In this document: positions 41,799 to 50,923 of the stretch, in pieces | How the letters are laid out: every line of letters starts with the position of its first letter | Position numbering within the stretch: the stretch's first letter is position 1 | Source of the DNA: Alkaliphilus hydrothermalis | Lineage (GTDB): Bacteria; Bacillota; Clostridia; Peptostreptococcales; Natronincolaceae | Assembly: GCF_016908555.1 (NCBI RefSeq) | Contig: NZ_JAFBEE010000011.1 | Span: forward strand, 25,583 to 89,582 | Length of the DNA: 64,000 bases | Reading direction: 5' to 3' | Made by a program: the position numbers and the translations under genes | Notes under the pieces: generated by a model | What the model saw: only the letters and a program-made list of their open reading frames with translations | Told to the model about the DNA's origin: nothing | Databases searched by the model: none

Positions 41799-44243
41799 TT
41801 AATTCTTCCTCACTACTAACTCATCCCCAACAAAGTCCAACTTCACTTGACTTCCCTCTGGTATCGTACCCTTCAATAATTCCTCCGACAACTTATCCTC
41901 CACCAGCTTCTGGATAGCCCGCTTTAGGGGTCTAGCACCAAACTGTGGATCAAATCCTTTATCGGCAATATAAGTTTTGGCTGTTTCCTCCACCTCTAGG
42001 GAAATATTCAATGCCTTTAATCGTTTATTTAAGTCCTCCAGCATAATATCAATGATTTCTCCAATGTGGCTTCTTTCTAGTCCGTGGAATACAATAATAT
42101 CATCTATTCTATTTAAGAATTCAGGTCTAAAGGATCTTCTAAGCTCCTCCATGACATTATCCTTCATCTTATTGTACTCATTTTTAGACTCATCGCTTGC
42201 TTGAGCTACAAATCCCAATGTCCGTTGCTTCTTGATGGTATGGGCACCTACGTTTGAGGTCATGATGATGACTGTATTTTTAAAGTCTACAGTTTTTCCT
42301 TTAGAGTCAGTTAACCTACCATCATCTAATATCTGAAGCAAAATATTAAAGACATCTGGGTGGGCTTTTTCTATTTCGTCAAACAACACTACAGAATATG
42401 GCTTTCTTCTCACCTTTTCTGTCAGTTGACCTCCCTCGTCAAATCCGACATATCCAGGAGGTGAACCAATTAATCTTGATACCGTATGTTTTTCCATATA
42501 CTCCGACATGTCTATGCGGATCATGGCATTTTCATCACCAAACATGGCTTCTGCTAATGCTCTAGAAAGCTCTGTCTTACCTACGCCAGTTGGTCCAAGA
42601 AAAATGAAGGACCCAATCGGCTTTTTAGGGTCCTTTAATCCAACCCTAGCTCTTCTGATTGCCTTAGAAACAGATTTCACTGCCTCCTCCTGTCCGATTA
42701 CTCGATCATGAAGGATTTCCTCCAGCTTTAATAGTCTTTCAGATTCCTCCTGCTGCATTTTATTTACAGGAATTCCCGTCCAAGTGGATACAACAGAGGC
42801 GATTTCCTCTTGCCCAACAATGGCATCGTTGGTATGGGCGGCACTCTTCCAATTATTCTTTCCTGATTCCAGTTTATCTTGTATATTCTTTTCTTCATCC
42901 CGTAGTTTGGCAGCCCTCTCAAAATCTTGGATGTTGATGGCCTCTTGTTTTTCCGTCCCCAACTGTTCTAGTTTTTCTTCCAAATCCTTCAAGTCTGTTG
43001 GAGCTGTAAAGGCTTTTAGTCTAATCTTTGATGCAGCTTCATCTATTAAATCTATCGCCTTATCAGGTAAGAAACGATCAGTAATATATCTATGGGATAA
43101 CTCTGCTGCCGCCTTTAAGGCTTCATCAGTAATCTTCACCCTGTGGTGGGCCTCGTATTTATCCCTTAATCCTTCTAAAATCTTGATGGAGTCATCTACA
43201 GTAGGCTCATTGATGGTAATGGGTTGGAAACGTCTTTCCAATGCAGCATCCTTTTCAATATGCTTGCGATATTCATCAAGGGTGGTTGCTCCAATTGCCT
43301 GTAATTCTCCCCTTGCAAGGGCTGGTTTTAATATATTGGAGGCATCTATAGCACCTTCTGCTCCCCCTGCTCCAATGATGGTGTGAATCTCGTCAATAAA
43401 CAGAATGACATTTCCCGATTGTCTTAACTCCTCCATCACTTTCTTTAGTCGATCTTCAAATTCCCCTCGATATTTAGAGCCTGCCACCATAGAAGCTAAA
43501 TCAATAGTTACAACCCTTTTGCCCTTCAATAGTTCTGGTACATGTCCCTCTTCGATTGCCTGAGCCAATCCTTCTGCAATAGCAGTCTTTCCTACCCCTG
43601 GTTCACCCACTAGACAGGGATTATTCTTTGTTCTTCTACTTAAAATTTGAATAACTCTCTCTATTTCAGTACTTCTACCGATCACTGGATCTAGTTTTCC
43701 TTCTTTGGCCATGTTGTTTAAATCTCTACCATATTGATCTAAAGTTGGTGTATTATTATTCTGAGGATGACCTTCCATCGGATTCTGCTTTGGATTTTTA
43801 GTCCCACCAGAGTTCAATAGCTTTAATACCTCTTGTCGTACTTTATCTAGACTTAAGCCCTCTCCTATCAGGAGTTTTGCTCCAATTCCTTCCCCTTCTC
43901 GGATTAGTCCCAGTAGTAAATGCTCAGTTCCAACATAAGTATGACCAAGGCTTCTAGCCTCATCAAAGGATAATTCAAAGATTCTCTTCGTTCTTGGGGT
44001 AAAGCCCATTAGGTCTCCATTTTCTTTTCCATAGCCAATCATGTTAACGATTTTTTGCTTTGTTTGATCAAGATTTAGTCCTAGATTCTTTAAGGTAATG
44101 GCTGCAACACCCTCCCCTTCTTGAATCAATCCCAATAGCAAGTGTTCTGTACCAACATAGTTATGACGCATTTCTTGGGCGAACTTCTGAGATATCAAAA
44201 TTACCTTTTGTGCCCTTTCTGTAAATCTACCGAATATTGACAT
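41799..44243 (-). CDS. clpC: ATP-dependent Clp protease ATP-binding subunit ClpC
   Basis: ClpC (814 aa) is an AAA+ unfoldase that feeds ClpP and degrades arginine-phosphorylated proteins marked by McsB. Its layout is the double Clp N domain (about 1-145), AAA-1 (Walker A GEPGVGKT near 213), the UVR/middle domain (about 420-470), and AAA-2 (Walker A GPTGVGKT near 549). The ClpP-docking loop is in AAA-2. It is the last gene of ctsR-mcsA-mcsB-clpC, 19 bp after mcsB. Confidence 0.97.
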   Translation of the reverse strand: MSIFGRFTERAQKVILISQKFAQEMRHNYVGTEHLLLGLIQEGEGVAAITLKNLGLNLDQTKQKIVNMIGYGKENGDLMGFTPRTKRIFELSFDEARSLGHTYVGTEHLLLGLIREGEGIGAKLLIGEGLSLDKVRQEVLKLLNSGGTKNPKQNPMEGHPQNNNTPTLDQYGRDLNNMAKEGKLDPVIGRSTEIERVIQILSRRTKNNPCLVGEPGVGKTAIAEGLAQAIEEGHVPELLKGKRVVTIDLASMVAGSKYRGEFEDRLKKVMEELRQSGNVILFIDEIHTIIGAGGAEGAIDASNILKPALARGELQAIGATTLDEYRKHIEKDAALERRFQPITINEPTVDDSIKILEGLRDKYEAHHRVKITDEALKAAAELSHRYITDRFLPDKAIDLIDEAASKIRLKAFTAPTDLKDLEEKLEQLGTEKQEAINIQDFERAAKLRDEEKNIQDKLESGKNNWKSAAHTNDAIVGQEEIASVVSTWTGIPVNKMQQEESERLLKLEEILHDRVIGQEEAVKSVSKAIRRARVGLKDPKKPIGSFIFLGPTGVGKTELSRALAEAMFGDENAMIRIDMSEYMEKHTVSRLIGSPPGYVGFDEGGQLTEKVRRKPYSVVLFDEIEKAHPDVFNILLQILDDGRLTDSKGKTVDFKNTVIIMTSNVGAHTIKKQRTLGFVAQASDESKNEYNKMKDNVMEELRRSFRPEFLNRIDDIIVFHGLERSHIGEIIDIMLEDLNKRLKALNISLEVEETAKTYIADKGFDPQFGARPLKRAIQKLVEDKLSEELLKGTIPEGSQVKLDFVGDELVVRKN

Positions 44244-44261
44244 AAAAGCACCTCCTAAGTT

Positions 44262-45290
44262 TTACAGTATACTTCTAATAAAATCAGCTCTTTTTACATC
44301 CCTCTCATGATCCTTTAACTCCATTTTAAAATGACTTTGCATATGACCTAATTGAATCATCGCCATTAAGTAATTCATATTTTCAAGGGTAAGGGTAGTA
44401 TCCTTTAATAGTCCCAAGCAAACTCCTAGTTTTACGTCGGAAATCAGCTTCATGGCTTCTGTTGCATTGATAATTCTAGCACTTTTTAAAATACCATACG
44501 ATCTGAAAATCCTATCCTCTAACTCAATGGACTTTTCCTCCAGCAGAGTCCCCCTCATCATTCGTTCCTTTTGGAGAATCTGGGTTACGACAGCCTTTAG
44601 GTTTTTGATGATTTCTTCCTCTGTAATTCCCAGAGTCACTTGATTGGATATTTGAAAAATATTTCCTAAAAACTCTGTCCCCTCCCCATAGATTCCTCTG
44701 ATGGTGATGCCAATCTGATTGGAGGCATGGAAAATGTTATTGATATATCCTGTCATATTCAACACTGGCAGGTGCATCATCACCGACGCTCTAATACCAG
44801 TACCAAGATTTGTAGGACAGGAGGTTAAATAGCCCAGTTGTTCGTCGAAAGCATATTTTACCTTTTCTTCTATCAAGTCATCTATCTTGTCTGCCAAGTT
44901 CCAAGTTTCATCCAACTGAAATCCCGGTAGTATACATTGGATTCTAATATGATCTTCCTCATTCAGCATGATACTGATGCTTTCCTGTCGATTGACCAAC
45001 ATGTTCCCTTGAGTTGTATTCTTAGCCAAATCAGGACTAATTAAGTGCTTTTCAATATATTTTAACCTCTCTATTTTATCCAAATCCTTCATAGATAATA
45101 ATTTAAAATCGTCTTTGAGGGCAGAATTCCCTTCTATCACTGCTTGGTACACCCGCTGGACAACCTCTTCACCTCTAGCTTCATCCAACAAATAGGGAAA
45201 AGGAGTTTCTTCCAAGTTTCGAGCAATCCGAATACGACTACTGATGACGATATCCGATTCAGGTCCAGTTTTTTTCATCCACTCAGACAT
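44262..45290 (-). CDS. mcsB: Protein arginine kinase McsB
   Basis: McsB (342 aa) is a guanido kinase homologue that phosphorylates arginines to mark proteins for ClpCP. It contains IVISSRIRIARNL near the N terminus, the catalytic region LTSCPTNLGTGIRASVMMHLP, and the C-terminal extension needed for substrate choice. It sits directly after mcsA (2 bp) and before clpC, in the conserved heat-shock operon. Confidence 0.96.
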   Translation of the reverse strand: MSEWMKKTGPESDIVISSRIRIARNLEETPFPYLLDEARGEEVVQRVYQAVIEGNSALKDDFKLLSMKDLDKIERLKYIEKHLISPDLAKNTTQGNMLVNRQESISIMLNEEDHIRIQCILPGFQLDETWNLADKIDDLIEEKVKYAFDEQLGYLTSCPTNLGTGIRASVMMHLPVLNMTGYINNIFHASNQIGITIRGIYGEGTEFLGNIFQISNQVTLGITEEEIIKNLKAVVTQILQKERMMRGTLLEEKSIELEDRIFRSYGILKSARIINATEAMKLISDVKLGVCLGLLKDTTLTLENMNYLMAMIQLGHMQSHFKMELKDHERDVKRADFIRSIL

Positions 45291-45292
45291 TT

Positions 45293-45811
45293 TTATCCCT
45301 CCTGATCCTTATTGACTTCCTTTTCTAAGGCTTTGATCTCATCCCTTAACTTTGCTGCCTCTTCAAAAGCCTCTGACACAATAGCCTCCTGCAGCTTTCC
45401 CTTCAACTGTCGCACCTGTCTTCGTAGTCGAATTACTCCTCCTGTCCTTTTGGGGACCTTCCCTACGTGATTGATATTCCCATGTATCCTTTTGATCAAA
45501 GGAGAAATCTTCTCTCTGAATACCTCATAACATTCATCACATCCAAGACGTCCCGATTGCTTTACTTGATTCAATGTAGTGCCACAACGATGACAATGAA
45601 TGCTATTAAGATACTTCATATTTAAAGGAGAGTGCATATTACTTTCCATCAAGCCAGCTAAAAAGTTGGGGATTGAAAAATGATGCTCTAAAGCATTTTC
45701 TTCCCGTGCCTTTGCGCAGACTTCACACAGATGCCTTTCCATCTTGTTCCCATTTACATTTTTAGTCATATGGACTACAGCTGGGTTTTTTTTGCATGCA
45801 TCACATAACAT
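45293..45811 (-). CDS. mcsA: McsA, zinc-binding activator of McsB
   Basis: McsA (172 aa) activates McsB kinase. Two zinc-binding CxxC pairs in the N-terminal half (CDACKKN, CEVCAK; then CHRCG, CDECY) and a C-terminal UVR motif (LKGKLQEAIVSEAFEEAAKLRDE) mark the family. It lies 2 bp from ctsR and 2 bp from mcsB, in one operon. Confidence 0.95.
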   Translation of the reverse strand: MLCDACKKNPAVVHMTKNVNGNKMERHLCEVCAKAREENALEHHFSIPNFLAGLMESNMHSPLNMKYLNSIHCHRCGTTLNQVKQSGRLGCDECYEVFREKISPLIKRIHGNINHVGKVPKRTGGVIRLRRQVRQLKGKLQEAIVSEAFEEAAKLRDEIKALEKEVNKDQEG

Positions 45812-45813
45812 AA

Positions 45814-46278
45814 TCAGGCCTCCTCCAATAGTATACTCAACATATTTTTTAACAACTTCGCCCTCATTTGATTCCTTCCTTCACTGGAGCTATTTAGGGA
45901 TGTATCATCAATGGCCGCCCCCATGATTTTTGCCTCTCTTTTCGTAATAATCCTTTGTTCTAAAAGAAACTGTATTATATTAAGTCCTTGGGTTTGGGAT
46001 ATACTATCCCCCATTTCCTCAGTAATGATATGAAAGACAGAGGGATTATGACCCAATATTAACTGTTTGATTCTGATATATCCGCCACCGCCCCTTTGAC
46101 TTTCGATGGTATATCCATTCTTCAAAGTAAACCTTGTGGTCAATACATAATTAATCTGAGAAGGAGAACAGTCAAAGTGCTTTGCTAAATCGTTCCGTTG
46201 AATCTCGATACGCTTTTCATTACTTTTTCTAATTAGGTCCTTTAGAAAGACTTCAATAATATCGCTTATTGTTGTCAC
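45814..46278 (-). CDS. ctsR: Transcriptional repressor CtsR
   Basis: CtsR (154 aa) is the class III heat-shock repressor. The N-terminal winged helix contains the conserved YVLTTRFTLKNGYTIESQRGGGGYIRI with the glycine-rich wing that acts as thermosensor, and the C-terminal dimer domain. The start is GTG (46276-46278) behind GAGGTGATGGA. It autoregulates: a CtsR box lies 19 bp upstream. Confidence 0.96.
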   Translation of the reverse strand: MTTISDIIEVFLKDLIRKSNEKRIEIQRNDLAKHFDCSPSQINYVLTTRFTLKNGYTIESQRGGGGYIRIKQLILGHNPSVFHIITEEMGDSISQTQGLNIIQFLLEQRIITKREAKIMGAAIDDTSLNSSSEGRNQMRAKLLKNMLSILLEEA

Positions 46279-46296
46279 TCCATCACCTCGCCTTAC

Positions 46297-46313
46297 TTTG
46301 ACTTTCTTTGACC
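46297..46313 (-). promoter_or_regulatory. CtsR operator
   Basis: GGTCAAA-GAA-AGTCAAA on the minus strand is the tandem heptad of the CtsR box with a 3-nt gap. It lies just downstream of the predicted start of transcription (about 46319), where binding would block RNA polymerase. Confidence 0.88.
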
Positions 46314-46325
46314 TTCATTAGAATT

Positions 46326-46354
46326 ATTATAAGCAAAAAAGATTTTCTCTTCAA
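46326..46354 (-). promoter_or_regulatory. Sigma-A type promoter of the ctsR operon
   Basis: TTGAAG (46354-46349), 17 bp, TATAAT (46331-46326) on the minus strand. Confidence 0.8.
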
Positions 46355-46544
46355 ACCCTATACATTTTATTATTTTCTCGTATTTTATTATTTTAAACAG
46401 TCAAATTGAAAAAAATTACATTTATGAATTTTTTCTCTTATTTTCTTTTGTTTTTTTGGTTTTGAAATTAATGGGGCTGTGTGTTTTTAATCTCAGTTGA
46501 ATCTATACTTGTTCTTATTTATTTATTTGAGTGTACACTAAGAG

Positions 46545-46635
46545 GAACTTAATTGATGTCTTGTTTAAACTCATTTATGAAAAAGCTTTCTTTTATATTA
46601 ATTTAATGTATATCTTTCCTATTCGTTACAAAAAA
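46545..46635 (-). repeat. Dispersed intergenic repeat, copy B (degenerate)
   Basis: On the minus strand it reads TTTTTTGTAACGAATAGGAAAG, then AAAGCTTTTTCATAAATGAG and TTTAAACAAGACATCAATT, aligning with copies A and C but lacking the terminal hairpin. It starts in the U run of the terminator at 46635-46693. Confidence 0.6.
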
Positions 46636-46693
46636 GACTGTATATAGTAGTCATAGTAGCATTTCTACTATTGCTCCTACTATAAAACAGTCT
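46635..46693 (-). terminator. Long terminator after the 77-residue protein gene
   Basis: AGACTGT (46635-46641) pairs with ACAGTCT (46687-46693) and the interior folds through ATAGTAG-type repeats (TAGTAG/CTACTA), giving a 59-nt near-complete hairpin followed by TTTTTT on the minus strand. Confidence 0.75.
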
Positions 46694-46734
46694 ATTCATA
46701 TACATTTCTTCATTTTTTAAATTGTTTGCTTCAA

Positions 46735-46968
46735 TTATTTTCTCTTAGCCAATATCGAGTAGGTTAATCCTGTCTCACTTCCCTTAGGCAGCACTTGAAA
46801 ATCATGTTTATTTAAAATACCAAAGATTTGGTCTGCTTGATGGGCATCGTTTGCATCCATACTGATAATAAGCTCGTCCTCTTTTCCAACATCCTTTAAG
46901 GCATGAAGTAGCTTCTGATTATCACTTGGTCCTATTTCCCCTGAAAAATTCACATAAATTTGTGGCAC
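46735..46968 (-). CDS. Small conserved-looking protein, unknown function
   Basis: A 77-residue protein I do not recognise. The predicted order is strand (QIYVNFSG), helix (SDNQKLLHALKDV), strand (ELIISMDA), helix (AHQADQIFGILNKH), two strands, a compact alpha/beta fold. It starts at GTG (46966-46968) behind GGAGTGATGAGGA. It is followed by its own terminator and lies upstream of the ctsR operon and downstream of the EF-G-like gene, though a terminator at 47061-47103 separates it from that gene. Confidence 0.65.
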   Translation of the reverse strand: MPQIYVNFSGEIGPSDNQKLLHALKDVGKEDELIISMDANDAHQADQIFGILNKHDFQVLPKGSETGLTYSILAKRK

Positions 46969-47060
46969 TCCTCATCACTCCTTTCTTACCTTTAGTTTTA
47001 ATAAAAAGTAGAGATTTATCCTAATGTAATTTTTCCATTTTGATTTTAATTAAAAATAAA

Positions 47061-47103
47061 AAACCAGTTTCAATGAAGATATACACTCTATTGAAACTGG
47101 TTT
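47061..47103 (-). terminator. Terminator after the EF-G-like gene
   Basis: AAACCAGTTTCAAT pairs perfectly with ATTGAAACTGGTTT around a 15-nt loop, followed by TTTT on the minus strand. Confidence 0.85.
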
Positions 47104-47156
47104 TATTCTCCTATTCTTTTTATAAAAATGATAAACAAACAACCATTTTCTAGTGA

Positions 47157-49226
47157 CTACTCCTTTGCCGCCCTGGCAGCTGCCACTACTTTTTCACTCA
47201 GCATTTGAGGTAGTTCTTCATATCTTACAAAGCTCATTGTAAATGCACCTCTAGCTTGAGTCATTGATCTTAAATCAGTTGCGTATTTAAACATCTCTGA
47301 CTGGGGTACTTCGGCAATAATTAATTGACCTCCATTTGCTTGAGGTTCCATACCGATAATTCTACCTCTTCTCTTGTTTAAGTCCCCCATTACATCCCCC
47401 ATATACTCATCAGGAACATTTACCCTTACCTCCACTACAGGTTCTAACAATACGGGCTTTGCCTGTTCAATACCCTTCTTAAAGGCTAAGGATGCAGCGA
47501 TCTTAAATGCCATCTCCGAAGAATCTACATCATGGTACGAACCATCATATAGTACAGCTTTGATATTCACCACAGGATAACCTGCTAATACCCCTGACTC
47601 TAAACTTTCTCGAAGTCCTTTTTCCACCGCTGGAATATAGGATTTGGGTACAGAACCACCGAATATCTCTTCAGCGAATTCAAACTCTGCCATAGCTGGC
47701 TCAAAACGAATCTTTACATCTCCATATTGTCCATGTCCTCCAGATTGCTTCTTATGTTTACCCTGTACATCAGCTTTACTCTTGATGGTTTCCCTGTAGG
47801 GTACTCTAACATCACTTAACTCCACATCAGTACCAAATTTATTCTTCAATTTGCTTGTGATTACTTTAATATGAAGTTCTCCTTGCCCTTTGATTACGGT
47901 TTGCTTAGTCTCTTTATTTCTCTCAAAAGAGAAGGAGGGGTCTTCTTCTATCAGTTTATTTAAACCTACATATATCTTTTCCTCGTCCCCCTTTGCCTTA
48001 GGCTCAATAGCTAAGTACAGTTGAGGCTCTATGAAATCTATACCACTATAGATTACAGAGTCATTTATACTACAAAGGGTATCCCCTGTGGAGGTATGCT
48101 GTAGCTTTGCAACTGCTGCGATATCCCCAGCTGCAACCTCCTGTACTTCTATTTGATTTTTTCCCCTTAGAAGGAATAGATTGCTCATTTTTTCTTTTTC
48201 ATCTTTATTGGCATTTAATACTTCCATATCACTGGATAATGTCCCAGAGATCACTTTAATCAAGGAAATTTTTCCTACATATGGGTCAACGATCGTCTTA
48301 AACACTTGTGCTGAGAAGGGTTCATCCTTTTCAAGGCTTCGTTTAACTACTTCATCCTGATAGGGGTGTTTACCTTCCTTTGGCGGCATATCCTTTGGGG
48401 ATGGAGAGTAGTCATTGATCATATCCAGCAAAGTATGTATCCCGATATTCTTAGCAGCCGAACCACAAATAACTGGTACGACATCACCATTGATAATGCC
48501 TCTTCTTAGACCATCCCGAATCTCAGCCTCAGTGAATTCTTCACCTGCGAAATACTTTTCCATTAGTACCTCATCACTTTCAGCTACGGATTCCAATAGT
48601 AATTCCCGTATGGCCATTGCCTCATCCATTAACTCTTTTGGAATTGGTTTATCCACACAGTCCTTCCCGTTATATTCTCTGGCTACCATATTGACTACAT
48701 TAACATTACCAATAAAACTATCCTTACTTCCTAATGGGATCTGGAAGGGTGCTACCTTTTTACCAAACTTCTCCCTTAATTCGCTTAATACCTTTGGAAA
48801 GTCAGCGTTATCACGATCCATTTTGTTGATAAATATAAAAGTAGGGGCTTTCTTTTGCTCTGCAAAACTCCAAGCTTTTTCAGTACCCACTTCGATACCA
48901 CTGGTGGCATCAACAAAAATAATCATTCCACCAGCAACCTTGATGGCACTTTGTACTTCACCAATAAAGTCAAAATACCCTGGGGTGTCAATTAGGTTAA
49001 TCTTATGATTTTTCCATTCGATTGGAATCACTGAGGTGCTTACAGAAATGTTTCTCGAAACTTCTTCCTTATCAAAATCTGATACAGTGTTCCCATCCTC
49101 TACTCGGCCCATCCTATTGATGAGCTTTGCTGTAAAAATGACTGCCTCAGTAGCTGTAGTTTTACCACAGCCACCATGACCCAACAAGGCAATGTTTCTA
49201 ATCCGATCAGCTTCGTATCTTTTCAT
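47157..49226 (-). CDS. EF-G-like translation GTPase (EF-G paralogue)
   Basis: A 689-residue protein with all EF-G domains but divergent from the housekeeping fusA at 3239-5311. The G1 motif is GHGGCGKT instead of AHIDAGKT, while DTPGYFDF and NKMD are kept. Domain IV has the GGSVPKSYIPAVEKGLRESL stretch. Such paralogues (EF-G2/FusA2 type) may act in recycling or under stress; this one's role is unknown. I start at MKRYEADRIRN (ATG 49224-49226) behind GGGGGGT. A terminator follows. Confidence 0.9.
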   Translation of the reverse strand: MKRYEADRIRNIALLGHGGCGKTTATEAVIFTAKLINRMGRVEDGNTVSDFDKEEVSRNISVSTSVIPIEWKNHKINLIDTPGYFDFIGEVQSAIKVAGGMIIFVDATSGIEVGTEKAWSFAEQKKAPTFIFINKMDRDNADFPKVLSELREKFGKKVAPFQIPLGSKDSFIGNVNVVNMVAREYNGKDCVDKPIPKELMDEAMAIRELLLESVAESDEVLMEKYFAGEEFTEAEIRDGLRRGIINGDVVPVICGSAAKNIGIHTLLDMINDYSPSPKDMPPKEGKHPYQDEVVKRSLEKDEPFSAQVFKTIVDPYVGKISLIKVISGTLSSDMEVLNANKDEKEKMSNLFLLRGKNQIEVQEVAAGDIAAVAKLQHTSTGDTLCSINDSVIYSGIDFIEPQLYLAIEPKAKGDEEKIYVGLNKLIEEDPSFSFERNKETKQTVIKGQGELHIKVITSKLKNKFGTDVELSDVRVPYRETIKSKADVQGKHKKQSGGHGQYGDVKIRFEPAMAEFEFAEEIFGGSVPKSYIPAVEKGLRESLESGVLAGYPVVNIKAVLYDGSYHDVDSSEMAFKIAASLAFKKGIEQAKPVLLEPVVEVRVNVPDEYMGDVMGDLNKRRGRIIGMEPQANGGQLIIAEVPQSEMFKYATDLRSMTQARGAFTMSFVRYEELPQMLSEKVVAAARAAKE

Positions 49227-49500
49227 TATATTACCCCCCAATAATGTAATATTCTAAGAATTTTCTAATAATACTAAATATTCTACAAATTAAATCTAAC
49301 TCCTTCTTTTTGTGTAATTAATTACAAATCACCTCAAGAAATTTATATGTTATTTGTCCAACAATATTACTGAACTAGTAAAATTTAGCATTAGTATTTG
49401 GAATATCCCGCTAATTTATTCTAATTTTCAGAGTATTTATTTTTAATTTTTTCACCTTATATTTCTTTGAACAATTTTTTAAAATTTCTTTCTTTTAAAT
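49227..49500. other. AT-rich gap between the EF-G-like gene and hisC
   Basis: No coding frame, repeat or hairpin stands out. It must hold the minus-strand promoter of the EF-G-like gene, but I see no convincing match. Confidence 0.4.
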
Positions 49501-49528
49501 TTTGCCTTTTCAATAATTGTGTTATAAT
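49501..49528 (+). promoter_or_regulatory. Putative hisC promoter
   Basis: TTTGCC (49501-49506), 16 bp, TATAAT (49523-49528) on the plus strand, 52 bp upstream of the hisC ATG. The -10 is perfect, the -35 weak. Confidence 0.5.
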
Positions 49529-49579
49529 AGGTTTGTATGATTTAAAATTTTTTTGTAAGTTAGAAGGAGGATTATAAAT

Positions 49580-50662
49580 ATGGCAATTAAATTTCGTCCA
49601 GAAATCAAAGACTTAGTACCTTACAAACCAGGCAAGCCGATCGCTGACGTTAAAAGAGAATACGGTTTAGATGAAGTTACTAAGTTAGCTTCGAACGAAA
49701 ACCCTCTTGGATATTCTCCAAAGGTTAAGGAAGCAATTTTAAGTGTTGTAGATGAATTGCACCTATACCCAGATGGAAATATCACACTTTTAAGAGAAGC
49801 GATTGCAAAGAAATTTAACGCTAAAGCAAGCCAAGTACTTCCAAGTAGTGGATCTGATGAAATGGTAGACATTACTTCTAAGACTTTCCTTAACCCTGGA
49901 GATGAAGTAATTCTTGCAGACGTTACTTTCCCAAGATACTTAAGTACTGCAATTATGATGGGAGCTACTCCAGTAGTTGTTCCTCTTAAGAATTTCTTCT
50001 ATGACCTAGAGACAATGAAGAGTAAAATCACTGACAAGACTAAGTTAATCTGGCTATGTAATCCAAACAACCCAACTGGTACAATGCATACAGAAGAAGC
50101 AATCTACGACTTCCTTGATTCAGTACCAAAGGATGTAGTAGTTGTTTATGACGAAGCCTACAGAGAGTTCGTAACAAGAGAAGACTACCTACAGGACAGT
50201 ACTGTGCTTTTAGACAAGTACCCAAATGTAATCATCATGAGAACATTCTCTAAAGCTTATGGTTTAGCTGCCCTAAGAGTTGGTTATACAATGGCTTCTG
50301 AAGAAATCATCAACAACTTAAACAAAGTAAGAGGACCATTCAACGTTAATACAATTGCTCAAGTTGCTGCTATTGCTGCTTTAGAAGATCAAGACTTCAT
50401 CAAGAAGAGCTACGAAGTTAACTTAGAAGGTAAAGAGTACCTGTACAAGCAATTTGAAGAAATGGGAATCGAATACGCTCCATCTGAAACTAACCATATT
50501 TTCTTTAATGGTAAGATCGAATGTCAAGAGCTTTTCACTGAGCTTCAAAAGAGAGGTATGATCATCAGACCTATGTATGGTACATATTCCCGTGTATCCA
50601 TCGGTACTATGCCTCAAAATGAATTATTCATCAAGTTATATAAAGAGCTTTTAAATAAATAA
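49580..50662 (+). CDS. hisC: Histidinol-phosphate aminotransferase family protein
   Basis: A 360-residue PLP-dependent aminotransferase of fold type I. The phosphate-binding and cofactor motifs are present: LASNENPLGYSP near the N terminus, NPNNPTGT around residue 156, VVYDEAYREF, and the Schiff-base lysine in TFSKAYGLAALRVGY. It belongs to the HisC group; a separate His operon is not nearby, so it may serve tyrosine or phenylalanine too. It is a monocistronic plus-strand gene with RBS AGAAGGAGG and a clear terminator. Confidence 0.9.
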   Translation: MAIKFRPEIKDLVPYKPGKPIADVKREYGLDEVTKLASNENPLGYSPKVKEAILSVVDELHLYPDGNITLLREAIAKKFNAKASQVLPSSGSDEMVDITSKTFLNPGDEVILADVTFPRYLSTAIMMGATPVVVPLKNFFYDLETMKSKITDKTKLIWLCNPNNPTGTMHTEEAIYDFLDSVPKDVVVVYDEAYREFVTREDYLQDSTVLLDKYPNVIIMRTFSKAYGLAALRVGYTMASEEIINNLNKVRGPFNVNTIAQVAAIAALEDQDFIKKSYEVNLEGKEYLYKQFEEMGIEYAPSETNHIFFNGKIECQELFTELQKRGMIIRPMYGTYSRVSIGTMPQNELFIKLYKELLNK

Positions 50663-50693
50663 GTTATTTAAATTCATGTGATTCTAGTTATTA

Positions 50694-50727
50694 AAAGGTT
50701 GCTTCCCTTATGGGTTAAGCGACCTTT
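50694..50727 (+). terminator. Terminator after hisC
   Basis: AAAGGTTGCTT and AAGCGACCTTT pair with one G-T wobble around a 12-nt loop, then TTT. Confidence 0.85.
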
Positions 50728-50923
50728 TTTATTTAATCATTATTGAAGCCTATATCCTACATAGAAGCCTCCATTTTTTTGTATAATACCTAGTGTTGAC
50801 TATTGATTAGATATTAACAATCTTAATTTCCCCATATATATTTATATTTTGTTTTCTTTTGATATAATACTTAAATAGACTAAAGAACAGAAACACCAAT
50901 ACATACAACTTAGGAGGATGATT

